Part shown: positions 14,301 to 25,000 of the stretch, in pieces | Position numbering within the stretch: position 1 is the stretch's first letter | How the letters are laid out: every line of letters begins with the position of its first letter | Source of the DNA: Tigriopus japonicus | Lineage: Eukaryota; Arthropoda; Copepoda; Harpacticoida; Harpacticidae | NCBI GenBank assembly: GCA_010645155.1 | Contig: CM021316.1 | Span: 5,972,954 to 6,036,953 of the forward strand | Direction: 5' to 3' | DNA: 64,000 nt | The notes under the pieces: generated by a model | Databases searched by the model: none | What the model was told of the DNA's origin: nothing | Seen by the model: the letters and a program-made list of their open reading frames with translations, nothing else | Position numbers and translations under genes: made by a program

Positions 14301-17300
14301 GGTTCGTCAGAACATGAAATACACGGGGGTTTCACTTACTGGAACGGAAAACTGCGTCTTTTACGTGGGTTCTTTCTACTCGGGCCTGAGAAAGAGTTGA
14401 ATCGTAGAGCAAGTTAATTTCGGGCAACTCTAAACCACCAAGTCAACCAGATTTCTTGCCTCTTGAGCTGTTGCCACCTAGGTCAGGTGGGCAAGTGCCA
14501 GAGGCGTCGGTGGAGCGAGGAAGAGGAGCAGGCCGCTCCTACACCTCCACCTCTGACACTTGCACCACCTTCCCGAGGTGGCAACAACTCAATCGGAAGA
14601 GAATCTGGTTGACTAAGTGGTTCCGAGTTGCCCTCAACCAACTTTCTCTCCTCCTCTCCTCTTACTCAGGCCCTGGTTGAATGTAACCCGGGTAAAAGAA
14701 ATAGCTATTCTAACATCTCTATAATCATCCAAGGCTGTCACTTATTACAGTCCCAGACCAAAATAATAATGATAATATTGGTCTAATCCCAAAAGACGAA
14801 ATCAGTTTTAGGTATACCTGGGCAAATATTTTAGTAATTTTTGTTGGATAAAATTGTGCTTTTGTATCAAGAAATGACGCCTCTACCTGAGGAATGCAAG
14901 GAAAGAAATGCAAAATGATAAACACCTTCACTTTTTATGGGCATTAGCAGGATGAATGTTCTGGAATTCTTTAGACGACGATAAAAATGTTGGGTAAACT
15001 TCAGCACCAATACGATTTAAGTTATTAGGGAACTTTCTACTTTTTGTCCTAATTCAGGATCAAAGTTTTTTGGGCTCATATTTGTAACATCGACAATGAC
15101 TTTTCGCAAACGATATGTTGTGTTCTAGTCAAGTCTATCTTATTCTAACCATCACTCTGATATTATATCTGTGATATTTATGTTTTACCTTGCCTCACGA
15201 AAAAGGGAGAGGTTATATTCCCGCTTTTACTCTCTCGTGATCGTTCTAGTTTTTCCATTTCATGTATACATGTATACTGTGCCTTCAATTGAGAATGCAA
15301 CTAGTCATCGACCAACATCTCTCCAGATGCTACAGGATACAATGGCAATTCATTACAAAGATTTATCACCCTTGCAGAAAACAATATCTTGATCTTATGA
15401 ACCAAGAATCGAGATGTCGGAACGTTCTATGAAAAATAACCACCAGATTGAATGATAGGACTTTCTTACCTTTGAGGCACCTTGAATGATATTTCGAGTA
15501 CTCGAGCTGTGTGAATCCATTTTCCTTGAGCAAGGAATGAGAAGGGTGATGGAAGGCAGGAAGTGAGGAAGGTGTGCCACAACTGAGAAAAGAAGAACAG
15601 CCCATTTGAAACAAAAAGTCGCAAAATCATGGAAATTCACCTCGACATACCTGCTGCCAACGCTTTCGGCGATGGACTGTTCGGATATTGATGGTCGGCG
15701 ACCCGTGGTGTGGTCTCTGGAATCCAGAATCCAACCCACGTGATTCTCCACTGGTGGGTTCCGACTGTGTCTCGTCTTTCGCTTTCTTGGCACGCCCTCT
15801 TTGAACTCCCCGGGATCTTTGGTGACTGGGTAGAACCGAGGAGTGTTGCGTATCCTTCGAGCGTGACTGAAAATAGAACCCCCAAGATTGTTGAAACACG
15901 TTGAAAAGGAAGCAACACTAAAGGGTATAGTGAATGTATTACCTTGAATTGTGGGCATCGTGTGAAATATCAAGAGGACAAGTCCCGTCCAGAGACTGGT
16001 CCAATTCCGAGGTATTATTGAGTTGGCTGACATCGCCTTTGGCTTTGGCGTCGGGGGTTCTGAGCTTTTCAAAGCTTTCTTGGCTGATCACACTCACATT
16101 CTTGTTGCCTCCAGTTTCAATCTAGGAAAAATAAAAGACATTATGATGCAATGAATCGTTATTGGTGGGATACTGTTGGGTTAGCATGGTTGAGAAAAGT
16201 GCATCTGAATGGACTTACCCATGATCTTCCATCATCATCGGCCCACAGATCCTCTTCATAGTAAAACAGTCCGTCGTTGATGACTTCCGCCAGATCCTGG
16301 GACATTTTTACTTTCGACAGTGGATCATTCGTCCGATCGAAACCTTCATGTTTCTTGGGTCGATTTGGCGTTTGGGTGACAATCAACAGCTTGCCAATCT
16401 CTCCATCGCTCAATTCGTCATAATCCGAATCATCTCCATTCCTAGAAGGGATAAGGTTTCTAGTCTCAGATTAAGACTCAAGGAATCTCAAAAACTGCTC
16501 CTCACAGATCTGATGAGAAGTTATTGTGTCTGCCGGATGGAAGATCCAAGTCTTCATCAAAATTGAAGTCCAATTCCTCCTTATTGGACTTGTCCACTCG
16601 ACTTTCAGGAACGGGCTTGGTCTCTTTGAAAAGATTGACCTTGGCCTTTGTCGAAGGAGTGTGGGTGGTTTTAGGTGGAGTTTTTTCGTCACGACTTTTC
16701 TTCCTCACCTGAAAATAGACAAAGATGTTTCTAACCTCTTCTAATTACCCAAAAACAAAAAAAAAATGAAGTTTTACCTCAACCCAAGGAGCCGTTATAA
16801 CGGCAGCCACGGAGCCAGCCGGATCTTCGGGGTTGAATTCGGGGACAGTTGGATCCAAAAAAGTGTTACGAGGAGGATTGGGGGCCGTTGTCACTTCGGG
16901 AGGATTATCTTTCACAGGCCAATTCAATGGGTTCAGCTTGGTGCGAACCTGTTCAAATAATTCCGCAGAAGGTGAGACTACAAGTTACAATTGGCAATTA
17001 AGCGTCTTACCTTGATGCCATCCTTGACTTCCACCACCTTCGAGGTGTTCAACGATTCAATGATGAACGGAAGGTCTTGGGTTAAGCCCTGAACACGGTT
17101 AAACGATGCGATGAGAGACATGGGCAAATAACCCTCAGCATCCATTTTCCGTCGCAAGAACATGTCTTTGCGTAAATTCTCTTCACTGAAGTAATATTCA
17201 CTGGAACCCAAAGGACAGGTGTAAATAGGGATCGAATGAGGTCTTTGATGTGATCCGAAATACAACTTACATCTGTTTTCTGACCAAATCTTGAAGTTTG

Positions 17301-18577
17301 GTGTCAAACAAGGGAGCGACAGCCTCGCCCGAGGTTTCGTCTACAACATACATGGAGCCCACAATAGGTGTGACAAAGGCCAATTCGTCGCCGATAGCCG
17401 AAAAGTTGAAGCTTCCAGTGGGCAAAGCGAATCGGAATTGATCGTCCCCCGATTGGAAGGAGCCTTTACCTCCACGTTTTCCACTGCCACTCCAACGACC
17501 CGAATAACCATTGCCAGCTCGAGTCCCCGAACTACTATTTCCGGTGCGATTGTTTCGAGATCCTCCAGAACCGCGACCGCGGTTAGATCCTGAGGTATTA
17601 TTAGAAAATAAGAAATATATGAGACGAAAAAGGGCGGTGGACGAGTGATAAATTTACCCTTGACGCCATCTTCGCGGGGTGCTTTGGAGTTGGTCGTCGG
17701 TTTCGCATGAGCTGGAGCGGCTTTGGACCCGCCCGAACTCTTGGGAGGCCGTTTGGTGGTGATGGTAATATCCACGGGCACCCATTTATCCTTTTTTTCT
17801 ACAACACCCAAACGATGTAGATACATAACTGAGCGGTCTAAACCTAGCATGATATTGAAGAATAAATATACCTTTCTTTTTGGCACTTTCAGCCATGACA
17901 GCGGATGTGGTGGCATTATTTTTATTAGCCTTGAGAGCCACTGCCGGAGCCACAGCTTGAGCGTTCCTATGATTGTCACCCAAATTCTCCTCATTCTCAT
18001 CGCCTTTCTCCGAATCCAGCGTGGGCCAAAGCTTTTCATCGGCATATTGCATGGGCACAGACGGAGCCGGAGCCATCTTTTTGGGGCCACTCTGAAACAA
18101 AACAAGGGAACATGGCACGCGTCGAATTTTACCTCCATAAACGTACTTCACTCATCATACCTTTACGATGGGAGCCACGGTCGGAGCGGGCACCGCGGGT
18201 GCGGGTTTAGTCACGGATGCTACCGGACTGACGTTCGCCGCATTCGTCTGAACCACGCCACGAGTCCACGGGTTTTGCTTAGGCAATGGCGCTTCCACAT
18301 ACTTGATCTCGGGCGGTGGACTAGTCGAACCCGCCGCCGCGGTGGGTGCAGCCGCTTCTCCAGCCGCACCCGCTTCGGCTTTCTCACCCTCCGGCTTGGC
18401 GGCCTTTTTCTTGCGATTTTTGCGATTGGTTCGCTTCGATTTTTTGGCCTGCACTTCATATCCGGGTTCATCCGGCATTTCGCCCGCCGTGTCAACGGGT
18501 GCGGGCTGAGCGGGCACGACTTTTCCGGTGGCGTGAGGGTCTTCGTGGGCCCGAGCCACCCTGGCGTACGATATCAT
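8342..18577 (-). CDS. LARP1: La-related protein 1 (LARP1), 14 coding exons
   Basis: An RNA-binding protein that binds 5'TOP mRNA caps and poly(A)/PABP and controls ribosomal-protein mRNA translation downstream of mTORC1. Coding exons, 5' to 3' on the minus strand: 18577-18161, 18091-17872, 17843-17658, 17589-17271, 17200-17011, 16948-16778, 16708-16506, 16441-16219, 16121-15943, 15866-15651, 15582-15470, 9065-8921, 8831-8591, 8518-8342. All junctions are GT-AG, phases agree and the total is exactly 999 codons plus stop. The N-terminus has the ISYARVAR and NPWTRG motifs, a lysine-rich tract, and an Arg/Gly-rich block in exon 4. The La motif is at about 381-445 ([29 protein letters not shown]). 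The C-terminal DM15 repeats occupy about 780-940 ([50 protein letters not shown]). The first ATG is at 18577; upstream in-frame GTG codons were not used. Intron 11 is 6.4 kb and repeat-rich, while the others are mostly below 200 bp. Confidence 0.94.
9512..9706. repeat. 13-bp minisatellite, 15 copies
   Basis: Fifteen head-to-tail copies of a 13-bp purine-rich unit, consensus GTAAGTGGGAGAA, inside LARP1 intron 11. Variation is mainly at positions 6-9; the last copies are the most diverged. On the minus strand it reads as a pyrimidine tract. The open frame across it is a by-product of the repeat. Confidence 0.9.
10322..11154. mobile_element. hAT-type non-autonomous element (833 bp)
   Basis: Begins TAGGGCTAGGGAAATTT and ends AAATG-like T-rich DNA then CCCGGGCTCTA, an imperfect terminal inverted repeat. 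The flanking 8-mers are GTTATGAG (10314-10321) and TTTATGAG (11155-11162), identical at 7 of 8 positions, the length expected of a hAT target duplication. The interior is AT-rich and non-coding, with a run of near-repeats of a TTTTTGCCCTAAATTTCAACAT-type word near the right end (10,990-11,110). It lies in LARP1 intron 11. Its ends resemble those of the 553-bp element at 26960. Confidence 0.6.
11573..12366. repeat. dispersed repeat family R1, copy 1
   Basis: Closely related, in the same orientation, to 13420-14047. Shared landmarks include TCTTGTTTTGTTCCCACTT, GGAATCCTTTCACTTGAATG, CTTGTGGAGAGGAAACTCAATG and AAGTAGAGCTAGGTCAGTTG. This copy has an extra ~135 bp near 11640-11775 and its frames are broken. 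Function unknown; it is inside LARP1 intron 11. Confidence 0.75.
13219..13303 (-). mobile_element. tRNA-like SINE head or tRNA pseudogene
   Basis: On the minus strand this 85-bp segment has a box B-like GGGTTCGATCC and a box A-like GGCATAGTGTAGCG at tRNA spacing, and its two ends can pair (GGGTA with TACCC). The inner arms are poor, so a pseudogene or a SINE head is more likely than a working tRNA. No A-tail or target duplication was recognised. Confidence 0.4.
13420..14047. repeat. dispersed repeat family R1, copy 2 with 112-codon open frame
   Basis: Second copy of the repeat at 11573-12366, in the same orientation within LARP1 intron 11. On the minus strand, 14003-13665 stays open for 112 codons and includes [15 protein letters not shown] and [20 protein letters not shown]; the same region in copy 1 is interrupted. 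No family is recognised. It could be a fragment of an old protein-coding mobile element or a duplicated gene remnant. Confidence 0.6.
14381..14675. mobile_element. foldback (hairpin) element
   Basis: A long imperfect inverted repeat with arms of about 130 bp and a short central loop near 14520. The outer ends are GGGCCTGAG and CTCAGGCCC. Inner pairs include GTCAACCAGAT with ATCTGGTTGAC, and GTTGCCACCT with AGGTGGCAAC. It is GC-rich against an AT-rich background and lies in LARP1 intron 11. No convincing target duplication was seen. Transcribed within LARP1 pre-mRNA, it would fold into a long hairpin. Confidence 0.65.
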
Positions 18578-18892
18578 GGCCCCGGAGCCAACCGCACGAC
18601 CCGTGAACACCCGTCAAAAGATCGATCCACGAACCGGAATCGGAAGTTCTAGCAGCAAGGAAGGAAGAAAAGAAAGAGGGGTCTGGCCCGCTTGAGGCGC
18701 GATGCCGCCGGACACCGACCCGCACACGGGTAGGGCGGAGCGAGGAGAGGGCGGGGGAGGCGGTCCGGAGGCGGTTACGGCGCGACAACCCCGAGAAAAT
18801 CCACCCCAAACACGGACACCAAACGCACACGCTTTGGCTCGAGGTCGATGAAACGAGGTGCAATCGCCACAGAAACGGACAGTGTCGCTCAC

Positions 18893-19395
18893 TCAAGGCA
18901 TGACCAATTCCGTTCTAGTGATGATTTTCGGCTTTGATTTCTGTAGCCTTTTTGTTGGTGAGGTCAAGTATTGTGAGGGATATTGAAGGACAGATCTTGG
19001 ATTTCCGATTGGCGAGTTTCCAACGCGCCCTAAAGGCGGGTGAGAAAAGTCAGTCATTATTAAACACTGGGAGCTCCTTTCTCATACCTTCAACAACGTC
19101 TAGTCGTTGAAAATATTGCGTATCGCTTGAAGATGTCCGTTGAATATTATTTAATACCCTAACAAATGCGGATACTTTTCTGCGAAAATCTCGACATTGA
19201 TCACCGTATGGCACGCTCCAAACGAGAGTATCATCTAAGGCCGGCAAATGATCAAGATCGTTTTTAAACTTTATGTGGCGAAAATCTCCCAAACTCCCAT
19301 GCTTTTCAACCGTGCTGATGTGAACCCGACATCGCGACAATAAAATAGAAATATTAACCAGTTTCAGTTGCTCCACCGGATACTTAAACTCTGTC
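18893..19395 (-). CDS. unrecognised gene, two 3' exons (5' end not found)
   Basis: Two phase-compatible exons: 19395-19088 (acceptor CTTTAG, donor GAAG|GTATGA) and 19029-18893 (acceptor CTTTAG), ending at TGA. Together they code about 148 residues, with segments such as EQLKLVNISILLSRCRVHIS and LDDTLVWSVPYGDQCRDFRR. Both exons are open throughout in one consistent frame, which is the main support. I do not recognise a family. The 3' end lies 316 bp upstream of the LARP1 start on the same strand, so its terminator and the LARP1 promoter are packed together. No upstream exon was identified at 19.4-20.9 kb. It could instead be a chance open region. Confidence 0.35.
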
Positions 19396-20869
19396 CTAAA
19401 GTCAGCATTTCATAAGATTACTCATCTAATCAAGACCGGAGAAAACCTGGCACTGTATGAACATATGATTTGAGACCAAAATACATATGTAATACGTAGT
19501 GCCCGTTGATTTAAGTATAGCTTTCGTTTTAGGATTACCGTGATCGCTAAGAGAAGATACTCCCCTATTCAATTTCAAATCTTAGAAAATATCATTCCTT
19601 GTGGCGCAAACACTAATATTTCATATGTCTTTGAGCGACACTGTTGACTAGTAGTACGAGTTTTAACTCGCTGTTACTGAGTTCGAAGTTCAGACCAACG
19701 CAATCAGAGAGAGAGAGCGAGAGCGACCGAGCTAAAGCGTTCTAGTTTAGAGAGAGAAAAAGAGAGCAGAAGTCCACTTCCCTCGGCAGTGCCGAGTGAG
19801 CACGTGGGCTCTCTCTCTCTCTCTCTTTCTGGACGACCACGAAAACTACGAAACATACACCATCAACATAACGTGGTCATAGAGTAAGCCAAAGATTTCT
19901 CTTTGGACGAAGATTGCATTTAGGCCGGATTGGAGGAGAATTTTGTTTTCAATGTAACGAATGATGATGAGTTGTCTCAAAATACAGGGGATTTTTATCT
20001 AAGCTTGTTATGATGTACCGGTTTCAAACCTTGAGAATATGGATCAAGTTAGGAACAGGCTGGGTTATCTTGAAATATTTCTTTGTGAATGACATCAGCT
20101 AACAGCTTTCAGAAAAGAACGATAGATTGGAATACCACGAGAAAGTAGATTATAATTTGAACAAAATGGGATTTTACAAACTCAATTCTGAGTCAAATGT
20201 ACTTCAATTGTAATCTAAGGTACTTATTATTTATTTCATATGGAACTTCCAATTCATTGTTTAAATATTACCGTTTTTGTTCATCTTCGGCGTCGACTTC
20301 CTATCTAGTGTAATAAATATGTGCTCGTGTCTGACCTCTTTTCCATGTGTAGGAGAAATAGGTGGATCGCTTTGAGATTTCCGGTTTCAAAAACTAGTTT
20401 CCTTTTCAGTTAAATGTGGAGTATTGAACCTCGTTTAGCACCAACGCGGTTGATGAATGAGGAAATCTCATTAACTAATCACCACATTTGAAGATGACCA
20501 TAAATGCAACTCCGCTTCTTCAGCGAGTAAATACACAAAGTTTAGCACGATTTGTTCGGCAAATGACTGACCATTTGTCAACCAGCCAAAAACTTTCGTT
20601 CGTATGTTAAGGATAATTTGATTGCATATAACGCGAACGAGAAAAAAGAATTGAAAAATCTGGAAATAAGCGTTTAATTGAATAAATGGCCGAAAATAAT
20701 GATTTTTTTAAAGAATAAAATGAGCCAAAGGAGGCGGAAAAGGTTAAGGATATTTTTTCTCATTTTCCCCGTCTTTACCAGTTTGATTTTTCGCATCTTA
20801 ATATACTAGACATTAATGCGGCATAAATTTTGCTATTCATTCCCCTTATCCAGAAAATATCATACAATA
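19396..20869. other. non-coding stretch with GA/CT tracts
   Basis: No gene seen. Positions 19708-19828 contain GA-rich tracts (GAGAGAGAGAGCGAGAGCG, AGAGAGAGAAAAAGAGAG) followed by an 18-bp CT run in inverted orientation, resembling GAGA-type promoter or enhancer sequence. The rest is AT-rich and featureless. Confidence 0.4.
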
Positions 20870-21539
20870 CATTACGATACAATTATGCCAAAGAAACATT
20901 AATGTTCCAATCAGAATATGGCAATTTATGGTAGACGAGCGATTCACATGGGATGATCATGTTAAATATGTTTGTGGTAAACTGAGGGAAATAGTAAACA
21001 CGATAACTCAAGTAAAACATATTTTACCAATCAATGTTAAAATGCAGATCGTGAAGAGTTTACTAATGCCTCACATCGAATATGGACTTACTATTTATGG
21101 AAATGCGCGGACGATTGGTCAGATTAGCAAACTACAAAAATGGGGTTTAAGGGAAGCTCATGGTGGGAAATATAATCGTCACACAAGTCCAATCATGAAA
21201 TCTAGCGGTATACTTGCAGTTGAGGACCTATATCATTTGAAATGCATGGTCACTGTACGTAAGATGATTGATCGAATCGGGCCAATAGAGGTTCTTGAAG
21301 AAAACTTTGAATACTATCCCAAAAAGGGAAGGCAAATCAATTACATCGAAACAAGAAAACCGGAATCTAGATTCATGGACTCATTTCCCCAATTCGCTAT
21401 TCCAATCTTATGGAACAAGTGTAACAATGAAAACTTACACATGTGAGTAAAGGCCTTCAAAAATGCAGAAAAAGCTAAATTCATAGATCAATATGTCAAA
21501 GAATGCAGGAAGAAAAAGTGTCATTCATGTGGTAAATAA
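20870..21539 (+). mobile_element. 5'-truncated non-LTR retrotransposon (LINE), reverse transcriptase C-terminus
   Basis: The frame 20928-21446 matches the region after the catalytic core of a LINE reverse transcriptase: FTWDDHVKYVCGKLRE, then LLMPHIEYGLTIYGNA and a basic downstream part. The frame continues past one TGA at 21444-21446 to a cysteine-rich end, KKKCHSCGK, and a TAA at 21539. No catalytic YxDD is present, so this is a truncated, inactive copy. An AT-rich 3' region with ATT runs follows. Confidence 0.7.
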
Positions 21540-22033
21540 ATGATGATAATATTACTAGGAATAGTAGTAGTAATAACGTTAAACTATCCAATAACTCCAA
21601 AGGACAAAACTGACAAGATTGCTTCAAAAAAAAGAAAAGATCTTCCTTTTCTTTCTCTTCCTTCTCTATCCATGCTTTCATATTATTATTATTATATTAT
21701 ATGCGAGCAAATAGCTTGCAGAGCTCGAAAAAAAAACTTTATCATAACCCCTCACCCCAATAAAAACCAGAGCTAAAAGGGGTCGTCCTAATAACACACT
21801 CATCAGTCATCAGAGTATTGGACGATCTCTAAAGGGACATTTGGCTAATCATAATGTACATTTCAAATGAATAAATATCGAATGAAATAAAGCTGAGTCC
21901 TAAAAAAGAATATGACAAAGTGAAGCCATTTCTACAGGATAAATCATTTGTCAAAGTTTTCTGGGTACATATTTCGTTTCTTTCCTCCGTTTCATTAACA
22001 TCATATCATCTAAGCTAGAGTTCGATACATATT
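21540..22033. other. AT-rich spacer, 3' of otopetrin
   Basis: Low-complexity AT-rich sequence (ATT repeat near 21681) between the LINE 3' end and the otopetrin stop codon. It should include the otopetrin 3' UTR on the minus strand. No gene seen. Confidence 0.4.
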
Positions 22034-25000
22034 TTAGTGGCCCTCCTCAGGTGGGCCATACGCCCCATTCCAAATGTCCACCAATGCCACAGAAGCATGG
22101 AAACGATAGAAGATGCACAATGGCAAAGTCATGTGACTTAGGAGGGTCCAAAGAGTGTTCCCATAAAAGTCCTTTCGACTCTGTTGGTATGCTGTTCCTT
22201 TGACTTCCATAGTTTCCCAAATGTAAATGGCAATATTTCCAATGATCAAAAAAGTTAGCAGATTTCGGCCGGGTTTTCGTCTTTGGTCGTCCTCCCGTTC
22301 ACTACAACGTCTCAAACCATCCACAATCATAGGAGTTTGAATACAAACTTGAATTATCTAACATAGATTTGAGATTAAAGAAACTTGCCAATGAGCGATA
22401 AAAGCTATTTGAACCTACCATGAAAATATTGGTCAAAAGAGTGCCATATGACGTATTCGATCCCTCAAAAATAGGGAGCAAACTAACCATAAAGTATAAG
22501 AAAAATGAGGGAATGCAAATAACCAAAAGTAAATCGTCCAAAAATGACACAGCATTGGGGTTGACATCTAAATGGCCCATTTTCCAATAAGCCTGAAATC
22601 ATAGAAGAATATATTTCGTGAAAACGTGAGAAAAAGAAATTATGAAACCAGTTCTTAATACCCAAACAGTGGCTATGATTAAAAATCCAAGTAATGCACA
22701 TTCCACACTATCGTTGATGGTAATGCCAATCGAAACCAAATTGCAATCCGTGGAGCCAATCAATATGAAGAACAAAATCAGCCCAATCAACGTGATGATG
22801 AAATAACATAACCCTAAAAAAAGCCTTTGAAAATAAACAAATCAAGTCGGCGATAAAGGAGAGTCCTGTGCATATTACCAACGAAGATGCCCGTGTGAGT
22901 GGAATGACAATCCGTCACTACAAACATGGAATCGTTTAACTGATTGTCAGGCGTGTTCAAAAGCATACTATTTCTTGGGGATGTCAAGGTTTCGTGAGGG
23001 TTGTGAGTGATATTTCCGATGTTACTCCACATCACGTACAAGACTCCAACTAAAGAAATGGACATCAAATTTGTATGTAATCATTTGTTGAAAACTCTTG
23101 CTTGACTTGTATGTTACCTATAAGAATGTTGAATTCAATGCTGAAAGGGTATAAGTAAGGTCCCAATTGAAAGATGTACTTGGCAATGTCATTGTTATCG
23201 GCGCATTCGCACATCTCGGACAACTTGCATTCCACATTAAAATCCAGCCCTTCAGACTCCCGAGTTTCGCCACAGGTATTGTTTACCTTATAACACAACA
23301 CTAAAGGAGAAGAGCTTGAATTGATCTCACCAATCTTAGATTTAACTCATAATATGAGACAAAAAAAACAACCTGCAACGCCATCGTCGGCATCTCGCCA
23401 ATCGGTAAAATAGGTCGTGGTGTTGTCGTCTGAATAACACTTGCTTTTGGTCGGAAAGTACTCCTTTGAAACAATGGTATCCACTGTCTCTTGCACGATG
23501 GTAAAAATCCAAAAGCAAAGCGAAGCAGCAATGCAATGCATAAAAGCAAACCGAGCCAATACCCGAGACTTGTTAACAATCACCTGAAATGAAGATGGCT
23601 CTTTGATGTGAAGATCTAAATTATTTGCTTTCGGTTTCAAAATCACTTACATTGGAGTATTTGAAGAGAATGTAGAGCAAGAGAAACGAGTACACACCGT
23701 TGACCAGACAGTACACGAGATCCGCAATGTTTTTGCAGTGGTCGATCCCATTATCATCAATAAAGAACACAATCTAAATAAACGCTTAATATCATTTTTT
23801 TTATTCAAGTAGGAGCATATTGGTTCAACTTGGAAACAAATTTTTGTTCAGAACTAGACTTTATAACGTTTCATTTGATTGATAAACTCAAGCAAAGGCT
23901 TGACCAACTAACGGTAAATTAGCTTGCCCGTTGAGACTCCACTTAATGCTCCATTAAGTGTACCATTGAATAAATAAAAAAACATGATTTCATTAGCCGT
24001 GAGGGAAAGCTGATTTGATTATTAGGATCAACATGGAATCATACACCAGTCAAATATGTGCTTGTTTTTTGACAGTGCACCCTTACAAAGTGTTTTAGAA
24101 AGCCTGGTTTGTTGAGGAGCTCATACCTTGTGGCTTTTTGTCATTATAATATCCCACCTGATCCAAGAGTTGTGGAAAAGAAAACTGATCATAAAGCACT
24201 CAAAATGAAAAGCAACCACTTCAGTCATTCCTTAGCTATCATTTCTTTGTGAGGGTGCGAGAACTTTAGGGTCATAATGGAAAAATGAAGGGAGACTTTT
24301 TGTTATTAGTAAAGCTTCATTGTGACAACACCTGATGCAAGAAGCACTGGAATCATGGAGTGGGAGGCTTGCAATGAGAATAATGATTTCCAGTAAGAAC
24401 AGTTCAATGACGTCTTTCTGCAAATGAGAGCTTTCCTATGTTGACAAGAATACGTATTTCAATTTTCAGCTCAATCGAACCTCGTAGACAAAAGTTATGC
24501 TCACTCAAAGTTCAGTGCAAATCCTACCAAGAATGAATGAACTAGCCCTTTTGTGGTAATCGTTTTACCACAAAAGGGATTTTCGTGCTTCTTGTCTGAT
24601 GGTATGCTTATGGCCGTCTTAAAAGCTTGATGCATGAATTTCCAGAGCATGTAACGATTAGTTGTGTTACTAGACTAAATAATTTCAATTAAGTTCCAAA
24701 AGTGCTCATTTTCAATAACCAAAGAGGTACAAAAGTTTCAGTTAAATGTGTAAAATTGAACATTAAATGATAACTTCTGTAGCGACACCAATCAAGAAAC
24801 AGGATTTCTTACTTGTCTAGCAAACTTTAATCCAGTGAAAACGAGATGACCCAAACAGAACAGGGTGGCTCCAATTTTGAGGAACACAGATCCAGTGTGT
24901 CTTCCTGAGGCAAAAGCATAGAAGAGCTGAAGATTTTTTGATTTTGTTACAAAGGTCATCGTTCCATTGTCGTTGGTGATGACTTTTTTCACATTAATCG

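Noticed and set aside
17341..18138. 265-codon minus-strand frame, and overlapping plus-strand 309-codon frame (17723-18652)
   Set aside because: Both are shadows of LARP1 exons in other frames and read through its introns; the LARP1 frame fits the family exon by exon.
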